Assembly: GCF_031143425.1 (NCBI RefSeq)
Contig: NC_090447.1
Location: 848,475,760-848,539,759 of the forward strand
DNA: 64,000 bases
Source: Pleurodeles waltl
Lineage: Eukaryota > Chordata > Amphibia > Caudata > Salamandridae
Direction: 5' to 3'
Part shown: piece by piece, positions 55,961 through 64,000 of the stretch
Numbering within the stretch: position 1 is the first letter of the stretch
How the letters are laid out: each line of letters opens with the position of its first letter
Notes under the pieces: generated by a model
The model's input: the letters and a program-made list of their open reading frames with translations, nothing else
Database searches by the model: none
What the model was told of the DNA's origin: nothing
Program-made: the position numbers and the translations under genes

Positions 55961-56887
55961 AGGGCCCGTATTTATACTTTTTGACGCTAAACTGCGCTAA
56001 CGCAGTTTAGCATCAAAAAGTTTAGCGCCGGCTAACGCCATTCTGAAGCGCCATGCGGGCGCCGTATTTATTGAATGGCGTTAGCCGGCGCTAGCAGACC
56101 GGCGCTGCCTGGTGTGCGTGGAAAAAAAACACGTACACCAGGCAGCGCCGGCGTTGGGGAAAATGGCGTTAGGGCGTCTTAAAATGGTGCAAGTCAGGTT
56201 GACGCAAAAAAATCGCCTCCACCCGATTTGCGCCATTTTTAACGACGCCCAGACGCCATTTACATGACTCGTGTCTTAGTAAAAACAGGAGTCATGCCCT
56301 CTTGCCCAATGGCCATGCCCAGGGGACTTCTGTCCCCTGGGCATGGTCATTGGGCATTGAGGCATGTAGGGGGGCACAAATCAGGCCCCCCTATGCCAAA
56401 AAAAAATATAAAAAAAATAAAAAATTATACTTACCTGAACTTACCTGAATGTCCCTGGGATGGGTCCCTCCATCCTTGGGTGTCCTCCTGGGGTGGGCAA
56501 GGGTGGCAGGGGGGGTCCCTGGGGGCATGGGAGGGCAGCTGTGGGCTCATTTTGAGCCCACAGGTCCCTTAACGCCTGCCCTGACCCAGGCGTTAAAAAG
56601 AGGCGCAAATGCGGGGTTTTTTGCCCCGCCCACTCCCGGGCGTGATTTTTGCCCGGGAGTATAAATACGACGCATTTGTGTCGCAGTCATTTTTTTGGAC
56701 GGGAACGCCTACCTTGCATCTCATTAACGCAAGGAAGGCGTTCACGCAAAAAAATGACGCTCTTTCCTCATACTTTGGCGCTAGATGCGTCTAACGCCAA
56801 AGTATAAATATGCCGTTAGTTTTGCGCCGAATTTGCGTTGAAAAAAACGACGCAAATTTGGCGCAAACGGAGTATAAATATGCCCCC
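55961..56887. mobile_element. MITE with hairpins, in L1 ORF2
   Basis: Ends GGGCCCGTATTTATACT at 55961 and AGTATAAATATGCCCCC at 56887 are inverted repeats of each other with few differences. The inside is full of GGCGCTAACGCC-type words and local inverted repeats and lacks a transposase. L1 ORF2 motifs stop before and restart after it. The CAGG next to each end might be a target duplication, but this depends on where the terminus is drawn. Superfamily not determined. Confidence 0.7.
56303..56356. repeat. Long hairpin inside the MITE
   Basis: CCATGCCCAGGGGAC and GTCCCCTGGGCATGG pair perfectly around TTCT, and the pairing continues outward with TGCCCAATG against CATTGGGCA after a short mismatch. 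Confidence 0.85.
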
Positions 56888-59500
56888 AGGTCTTTAAGGA
56901 CGGCATTGCTGTGGACATAACTACTTACTTCAATGATGGCTGAGCTGTTATGACTGTAAAACTTACCAAGTGATAATCCCTGCTGACAGCGACCGAGCCA
57001 GTTCACTTTTGGCATGGCTGGCGAATCCGGCAAAAAGGGGGTTAAGTATAGTTGAATTAGAAATGTCCATTGGCTAGCCGGTTTATTGCCAGGCTACAAT
57101 TAATTAGGAGTTTTATAATTATTACTTGGATCTCTACAGGAGTAAAGTCCACTCAACACTGACAGACATCCAAGAGTACTTATCCCATATTTCTCCCCCT
57201 ACAATTTTAGAACAGGAATCTGCGACCCTGGAAAAGGCAATTGAATTGTCAGAAGTGAAGGCCACTGTTGATAGCATGGCGCGAAACAAAACACCGGGAC
57301 TGGATGGTCTACCGGTCAAATTTTATTCTACCTTTATGACTGCGCTGGACCCGGATTGATTAGCATTTATTAAGAAGCTGGGTTAGCTGGGACTCTCCCT
57401 CCATCGGCACAAGAGGCCCTTATCGTTCCCCTTTTGAAACCTAGGAAGCCACCCACTAATGTGGCCTCCTATCGACCCCTATCAATGTTGTCAGTAGATT
57501 ACAAAATCCTTATAAAAATACTAGTGACACGTCTCTTACCGTATATGTCCGGCTTGATCCATAATGATCAGGCGGGGTTTATCCCTGAATAGTGTGCGGC
57601 CACGAATATCTGCCGACTATTCTCACTACTCGACAATAGCTCTCATGACAAGGAAGATACAATGGTCTTCGAGAAGGCATTCAACAGTCTAGAATGGCCA
57701 TATCTGTTCGAAGAGCTATGCAAATGTGGACTAGGGAAGAATATTATTGCCTGTACGCAATTACTATATGCCAAGCCACAAGCAAGGGTTTGGCAGGCAG
57801 CATCATCTCAGGGGACTATCAAGTAGAATGAGGTACCAGACATGGTTGCTGGCTCTCCCCTCTCCTCTTTGCTCTGGCCATAGAGCCCCTCGCAAGCCTT
57901 GCAAGAGAAGGTACTGCCTATAGAGGCCTGGAAGTGGGGAACGACACCCATTATATGGCCCTATACTCAGAAGTTCTACTGCTGTTCTTAGCAGACAGAG
58001 ATGATGCACTTAGAGGAGCAAGACAACTACTGGATCATTTTGGATCATTATCGGGTCTTGCAGTTAGCTGGGGGAAATCTTGTCTATTTCCCATGACCCC
58101 CGGACTGAGCAGCCCCACTTGACCTGAGGGGCCTACAGTGGGAGCTGCATTGTGTATCTGCGGGTGCATGACTACCATAACAAAACTAATTTGTTTGAAG
58201 GCAACATAGGGCAAGCGTTGAGGGGCCTCCGCAGTAACATGACATTCTGGGAGTTGTTTCCTTTATCAGTGGCAGGAAGAGCGGCTTTATTGAAAATGAT
58301 CACTCTGCCACAACTGCTCTATTTCTTTTTTACACTACCATTATGGATACCCCGGAACTCACTAGTAATGGGATTCCTGTGGGGGACGGGCTGGCAGTGC
58401 TTTGCACTTGAACATCTCCAGAGGCCAGCGGCAGGTGGGGGACTGGCAGTACCAAACCTTGAGGCCTATTATCTAGCTGGTCAGCTGCAATGGTTGGCCC
58501 GGTGAATAGCTAGCCACATGTGGCTGGACAAAACAATAACACCTTTTACTCTGGACCTACTTAATCTGGCCCGGGCGTTTCTCCGGCTTGGCCCCCCAGC
58601 CCTGACATTACCAGCGGAACTAAGAGTATTACGGTCCTGCTGGTTGCGCTACCTCCACTGAACAAATGAAACTAGAACTTACGCTCTGGAGAGTCCAATT
58701 CACTTTTTAGCAGTTTTACCAAATGGAGGTGACTGGGGCGGACTAGCTAGATGGGTGGAGACGGGAGCAACATCCATAGGAATGTTGTGTGAGGCAGACG
58801 CACTGTTACCATTTGAAGAGTTCAGGACTCGATTTTGCAATCGCTATACACTGGCACACAGGACGAACAGAACCTTCCCTCTCCAAGATTTGTCAATACT
58901 TGACTAGTAGTGAAGGTACATATAAAGCTGTGACTTTCTTATACGGGAAAATGAGAGCGGCCATTTGTCAACCTCTCAGCTGCCTTAAATTGAAGTGGGA
59001 AGAGGACCTGGGCACAGAGGTCACAGCGGTTGAGTGGGAGAACATATTGTCCTGAGTAACCAAAGTATCTAGGAATACTAGGTTCAACCTCATTAACCTA
59101 TATACACTACATAGAGCATGTTTGACATTGGGAAGGCTGTGACGGCATTTTAATGTTATGGAAGCCAAATGCCCAAGATGTGGAGAGGAAGCAGTAGAGT
59201 TTTTTCATATGTTGTGGACCTTTGTGGACAGTTTTGGGGGGTTTCTGGCACTCAGTGATTGGTACACGAGCTGAAGTCATGGAGCGGCAGGCTCCATATA
59301 ATCCCAAATATTGTTCAATCAGCGGTTGCCTACACACGCCCAGACAAAAAGTGACTAACCAATTTCAAGTCGTAGCGCTATTGATTGCAAAGAGAGAGAT
59401 AACTAGAAATTGGAAACAAACAAGGGGCCCCCAAAACGAGACCTGGAAGAGGGAAGTAATAAAGTGGGTAAATCCTGAGGAGATGGTGAGAGACTGAGAG

Positions 59501-60094
59501 GTCAAGCGAGGTCAGGGGTTGATTGAGAGAGTTCGGGCTTGGATTGCTTTAGTATTTCGGTTAGAAGATTTGGGTAATACACCACATAATGATATGTTAT
59601 CCTCTTTATCAATGATCAACATGATACAACACATTGCTTTATCATATAACGAGTACACAATGATATTGCAAGGAATATAACCTGCAGGGACAGACAATAA
59701 TTTAGGAGTGGAGCACACTGGAGGGCTTTGAGTAATATGAGAGATTAGACCCAAAGAGTACACAGGAGAATTGGGATGGCAGGGAGCATATAGGAAGGAG
59801 GTAGAGTGAAGGGGAGAGGCACCGGAGCTGAAGCACAATGTAACGAAAACAAATTAAAACAAGATGGTTAGAAAAGGGGAGTTCGCAGGGAGCTAGGGAA
59901 TGGATTATCTTCCCTGACTGTTGACACGAATCCCATGCAGCAATAATTCCACAGTTTTGCAATAGTGTGCTGTACACGTTATTCAAGATATTGATAACCT
60001 TTGGCTAATGTCGAACAAAGATCATCACTGTGGAGCTCTGGAAGTGCCTAATTGTTCTTAATAAAGTTCAATAAAATGTGTTGTAAAAAAAAAA
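59501..60094 (+). other. L1 3' UTR and poly-A tail
   Basis: Non-coding, ending AATAAAGTTCAATAAAATG, TTGT and ten A residues before the target duplication. Confidence 0.7.
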
Positions 60095-60105
60095 CATTAG
60101 GCAAA

Positions 60106-60145
60106 AAGTGGGGGGTAACCATGCCAACAGTGGCACTTTCCTACA
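60106..60145. mobile_element. LTR D, last piece
   Basis: AAGTGGGGGGTAACCATGCC to CTTTCCTACA, the terminus of D, followed by the GTCAG duplication. Confidence 0.65.
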
Positions 60146-61680
60146 GTCAGACTTATCTCAAAGGCAATGTGTAACGTATTTGCACAAACACATACAGTAA
60201 CACAGTGAGCAAAAGGACTCCACACCAGTTTAGAAAAATAGCCAATATTTCTCTAACTCAAACAAGATAAAAACGTCAAAAATCCAAGTTACACAAAAAG
60301 AGATATCAAATTTTGTAAATAAAAAGAGCCTTAATCCTTAAGAATCAATGGATTTGTTGTTTTAGCACAAAGTACCTGGTATGTATCAGAAATAAAGCCT
60401 CAGGGGTGCATCAGAAGAGCAAGGAATGCATTGATTCCTTACTAGCAAGTGAGGCCATGAGTCAGTTCTTTATCCATCGGGTAAGCAATGCATCAATTTG
60501 TTCCTCGGAGGTTAGGGATGCGTCGATTTCCAGACAGGCAGCCTCGGGTCTGTGCGGTGATGTTTGAAGTTTTGACGCCCACAGATGATGCTTGTAAAGT
60601 CTGGACACACGATAACGATTAAGCCGTGCTGAAGCAGATGTTGCTTCGATTTCATCAGTGCTGTGCTGTGCTGATTTTTCAGCTGCAGTACAGTCACTGC
60701 ATTGATTTTTCTGCTGCAACTGCTCTGGTGTGTGGATTTTCACTCAGGTTTCCAGCTTCCACTTCTAAGGGCCCAGAGACTGGATTTGGCACAAATTAGC
60801 ACATCAGGACTCTCAGCTGAAGAGCCCAGGCACTGGCAGATGAAGTCTTCACAACAGGAGGCAAGCTCAGTTCAAACCCTTGGAGATACCTGGAAATCAG
60901 GATGTAGAAAGCAAAGTCCAGTCCTGTCACTCATAGGGAAAAAGCAGAAGCAGCAGGCAGGCACAGCAAAGCAACAGGTAAAGTGGCAGGTCCTCATCAA
61001 ACATCCAGCTCTTCTCTCTGGCAGAATGTCCTCAATCCAGGAGTGTTCTAAAGTTGTGGGGTCAGCAGTCTAATACTTACACTCACTTCTGCCTTTGAAG
61101 TAGGCAAACATCAAGCAAGTCTTTGTAGTGCACAAGACCCTGCCTCTCCCACCAAAAAGACCCACTGTAGGGGGTTAGAGACTGCTTTGTGTAAGGACAG
61201 GCACAGCCCTATTCATGTGCATGTGTCAGCTCCTCCCTCCACTAGCCCAGGAAGACCCATCAGGATATGCAGGACACTCCTCAGCTTCCTTTGTGTTACT
61301 GGCCAGAGTGAATTCTCAAACAGCCCAACTGTCAGTCTGACCCAGTCGTGGATTCAGCAGCCAAGCAGAGGCACTGAATGGTTAAGCAAGAAAATTCCCA
61401 CTTTCTAAAAGTGGAATTTTTTAACTCACAATCTAAAAACCCACTTTACCAAAAGATGTATTTTTTAAAAATTAAGTTCAGAGTCCTAAAACTCCATATC
61501 TCTATCTGTTACCCCTAGGAAATTACACTTAAAATGTATTTAAAGGCAATCCCTGTGTTAACCTATGGGAGAGAAAGGTCTGGGAATAGTGAAAAACAAA
61601 TTTGACAGTATTCCACTACCAGGCTTGTAAAACACACCAATACATGTCCTACCTTTTACATTCACTGCACCCTGTTGCTT
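60146..61680. mobile_element. LTR-like sequence E, right part
   Basis: Picks up where 13572 left off (GTCAG, then ACTTATCTCAAAGGC) and runs to about CACTGCACCCTG at 61675. Non-coding, with an inexact right end because no terminal CA or duplication could be matched. Short frames at 60462-61408 have no domain. Confidence 0.55.
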
Positions 61681-62309
61681 TGAAAATATATAATACACTT
61701 TGTTAATTGTTTACTATGTTAAATGTGTAATGCTTGGCTTTGTTTTTCATTTGCTTGTGTGCTTTATAATTTCAAAAGTATTTCTTTTTATATTTGGAAT
61801 GTAAGGTTTATTTGGGGACTGGGTGGATATTGTGTTTATTAAATTATGTTTTATTTAAATTACTTGATTCATAATTATGTCAATTTGTATCTGAATATTT
61901 TATTTATCATTTTTATTGTTTTAATTTATTGTATTATGTGATATGTTCACTTTGAAAATATTTTTTGTTTTTGGTACAATTTGTGGGGCATATTGGGAGG
62001 GTGTTGGGGTGTTTATTTTAAATATTAGCTCTTTTTATTTATTCTAAGGGTTAAGTATGTTACTTTTTTTAAAAATGTAATCGTTTTTGTTGTAAAAAAA
62101 CATCATTATCATAACAGATTGTATTACCTTTCTACGTTTGAGTGTTCTAGAGTAGGTTTGAGAGATAGTTTTTAATTTACAAATTAATAATGTCATAACA
62201 ATTTTTACAATTCTGGTATATTTGTACAATTTTCAAAATGTCTTAAATTGTCCTTAAAAATATTATTATTTTCAGTTGAAGTATAGTTTTAGTTTTCATG
62301 TAGATTTCT
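61681..62309. other. AT-rich DNA, nothing recognised
   Basis: Very AT-rich with T and A homopolymers; no coding sequence, RNA gene or transposon end was seen. Confidence 0.5.
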
Positions 62310-63125
62310 GAAAAATGTTGTAACGTATAATGAATATGACCTCTTCTATGTATGCACTTCCCACATTGCTTGTTATAATAGTAATCATAAACCCCTTACT
62401 TGTGCACTTTCCGCGATATTTGTTAGACTGGAGCTACAATTATAAAAAAGCCCCCTCATTTTATGAATGTTTTCCCATGTTAGATTGGAATTAGAATAGT
62501 ACATTTGTCCCCTCCCCCCAAAAGTATGGATTAGGCAGTAGTTAGAATAGTAAATCTATCACCTTTCCCCATGATTGCACTTTTCACGTGTGTTAGAATC
62601 CAGCTAGAATTGTATGTCTGTCCCCAACCCCAATTTATCCACTTAACCCTGTATTGTTGGAATGGCATTAGAATAATTACCCTGACCTCCTCAACGCATG
62701 CTCTTTCCCCAGTTTTTGTGAGACTGGAATTAGAATAGTAAATCTGACTTCACTCAGTGTAAGCACTTTCCTCATTGTGTGTTAGATTGGAGTTAGAATT
62801 GCAAATCTGACCCCCTCAGTCCCCCAATTTATACATTTTCCCCAATAGTTGCTGGACTGGAACTACAATAGCAAATCTGACTCACATTGCATGCACTTTT
62901 CCTGAATGTTTGTTTGTCTGGAGTTAGAATAGTAAATATACACTCCAAAAATATTCGCTTTCACCAACTGTCTTTGGACTGGAGTAAGAACTGTTAATGT
63001 GATTCACCTCAAAGCACTCATTTTGCACAGTGTTTATTAGATTGGAGTTAGAATGGTAAATCTGACCCACTACAAAATATATGTATTTTTCCAAATGTTA
63101 ATAGGATTATAGTTAGAAGATTTTT
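62310..63125. repeat. Diverged minisatellite, unit about 61 bp
   Basis: The phrase GTTAGATTGGAGTTAGAATAG, with variants, recurs at 62422, 62479, 62527, 62592, 62656, 62718, 62781, 62851, 62912, 62972, 63036 and 63099. Spacing is 48-70 bp, mostly 60-64. Each core is followed by TAAATCTGACC and then a GCACTTT-type phrase. Copies are well diverged, so the array is old. Confidence 0.8.
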
Positions 63126-64000
63126 GTGTTGACCCAATATTTTTCAGTCCCATCTGGTAGACCTCTTTATTCTCAAACGTAAATGTAAATTTTTTCAAGA
63201 AAAGGAGAACATGCATGTGTCTTTCACCCCTCTTCTAAAGAGATATGCTTTACTAGATTAGGAGTGTTAAACCAAACCTGCCAAGATTCTCACATTATGA
63301 TGAAATGGTCCCACCCTGGTACCCTGAATCAATTTGCAGATACAGGGATTTCTTATTTCACTACTATATGGTTAGTTATGTTATTATACAGTACTTGTCT
63401 ACATAAAAAGGTGGTACAGAATTATCATGATTATTACAAACAATTTAGCAAATAATACACAAATCAAAATAGGAAATCCCGATCATATTTCATCATACAT
63501 CACTGCCCTATTAGTCTGTTCCCTATCCAGTGTATCTGTAATGGTTTCAGCCATTCAAAGCTGTGGATAGTTACCCGCCCTGTCACCAGATCAGGAGTCA
63601 GATTTTATCCTGTCATTATCTCCTCTTTCCAACTTGTCCATGTGTCTAACCCTGTCTCTGCAGTGGTACCTTATATAGCTTTTTTGCCAGTGGTGGCTTA
63701 TCAGAGGGGAGGAGGTAACTTGTGCTTGGCACCTGCTTTGCTGCAAGAAATGCCACGCAATAGCTCTTTGCAGAAGCATACAGGAGTTAAAGAAGCTAAT
63801 GCTATTTTTTTCCTCTTCCTTCCAAGCCAGATCTCTGCAAGGTCATATTCACCTACAACTGCGATTGCAACACATGCACCGGAGAAGTGAAAAGTTCTCC
63901 TTCTCTGTCTGTTACTTACGAAAAGTGTCCAAAATATGAAGTTTCTAAACTGAAAGCATGGCAAACAAGCATATTTGTTTGCTCCCCCTTTCAAACAGGT
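63126..64000. other. Intergenic DNA, nothing recognised
   Basis: Moderately AT-rich. Frames of 60-97 codons exist on both strands (63264-63994) but show no domain, and no splice-site pattern supports an exon. Confidence 0.45.

Larger units (their letters stand above)
55185..59500 (+). pseudogene. L1 ORF2 (endonuclease-RT), decayed
   Basis: The endonuclease starts about 55185 with ILTWNMRG, LLQETHL and later GGDFNC, the motifs of the AP-type endonuclease that nicks target DNA. A C7 run at 55185-55191 puts the nearest ATG out of frame. The MITE at 55961 follows. RT motifs are seen from 57126: MARNKTPGLDGLPVKFY, and a broken stretch to 57930. The F/Y-A-D-D catalytic box is replaced by YSEVLLLF at about 57966, so the enzyme is inactive. 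SWGKSCLFPM, RGLRSNMTFWELFPLSVAGR and LPLWIPRNSLVMGFLWG come next. CPRCGEEAVEFFHMLW (about 59169-59216) is the C-terminal Cys/His knuckle. Many stops and frameshifts. Confidence 0.8.
45245..60094 (+). mobile_element. L1-type LINE, full span, interrupted twice
   Basis: CATTAGGCAAA occurs directly before (45234-45244) and after (60095-60105), and the element ends with AATAAA (60060-60065) and a poly-A run (60085-60094). These are the marks of target-primed reverse transcription. The 5' end (45245-45540) is GC-rich with an AAGATGGCGGCC box, as in 5' UTRs of L1s, so the insertion was near full length (about 5.4 kb without inserts). The foamy-like provirus separates 5' UTR from ORF1, and a MITE splits ORF2. 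Confidence 0.8.
13573..60145. mobile_element. LTR D, probably a solo LTR, split into four pieces
   Basis: Begins TGCAGGAAGCTGG at 13573 and ends CTTTCCTACA at 60145. GTCAG flanks it on both sides (13568-13572, 60146-60150), a 5-bp duplication typical of LTR elements. Its own sequence is the sum of 13573-13616, 21879-23273, 44401-45244 and 60106-60145, about 2.3 kb. Harbinger 1, the Gypsy element and the L1 account for the gaps. A TTTATT at about 22071 could be a minus-strand AATAAA, hinting at minus orientation. No coding sequence belongs to D itself, hence solo LTR. Confidence 0.65.

Noticed and set aside
63642..63994. Frames of 82 and 97 codons at the window's right end
   Set aside because: They overlap on opposite strands and neither shows a domain or exon signals.
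1..64000. Host protein-coding genes, tRNA, rRNA or CRISPR arrays
   Set aside because: None could be supported on either strand; all recognisable coding sequence belongs to mobile elements.

Overview
The window looks like vertebrate intergenic DNA from a giant, transposon-dominated genome, most likely a salamander or newt of the Pleurodeles type. The reasons are the mix of families (DIRS-like, Gypsy with integrase ahead of RT, intact-length Harbingers, L1, piggyBac, a foamy-like endogenous retrovirus), the kilobase-long decayed LTRs, the deep nesting, and the absence of any recognisable host exon, tRNA or rRNA. Family names come from reading motifs and from memory of such families; nothing was aligned against a database.

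Layout. 1-1437: no gene seen. 1442-7599: a TTAA-flanked piggyBac-like element holding a transposase N-terminal relic, a Harbinger-type MITE, a TA microsatellite and a 3-kb tandem array whose units alternate 381 and 367 bp. 8576-12404: a DIRS-like retroelement with inverted terminal repeats. 13196-13436: an L2/CR1-like LINE scrap. 13437-61680: one large Russian doll. 62310-63125: a diverged minisatellite of about 61 bp. The remaining AT-rich stretches show nothing recognisable.

The Russian doll. An old LTR sequence (called E: 13437-13572 and 60146-61680) was entered by a second LTR (D), which left a GTCAG duplication on both sides (13568-13572 and 60146-60150). D was then split three times: by Harbinger 1 (13617-21878, ATA duplication), by a minus-strand Gypsy element (23274-44400), and by an L1 (45245-60094, 11-bp duplication CATTAGGCAAA and poly-A tail). 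The Gypsy element was hit by a 1,025-bp solo LTR inside its integrase (CCCAT duplication) and by Harbinger 2 (31509-38110) exactly at its gag start codon. The L1 was hit by a foamy-like retrovirus (about 45541-54024) and by a MITE in ORF2 (55961-56887).

How the genes work together. Both Harbingers carry the same three-gene plan: a plus-strand HARBI1-type DDE transposase flanked by two different minus-strand genes with Myb/SANT-like DNA-binding domains. The first of these is divergent from the transposase and shares a short CCAAT-bearing promoter interval with it. The Gypsy element has the order gag-PR-IN-RT-RNase H, as in Gmr1-like elements. The foamy-like provirus keeps gag, pol, env with an RRKR cleavage site, a 3' LTR, and an uninterrupted 164-codon accessory reading frame overlapping the end of env, while gag, pol and env are broken by stops and frameshifts. 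Every other coding region in the window is a decayed transposon gene.
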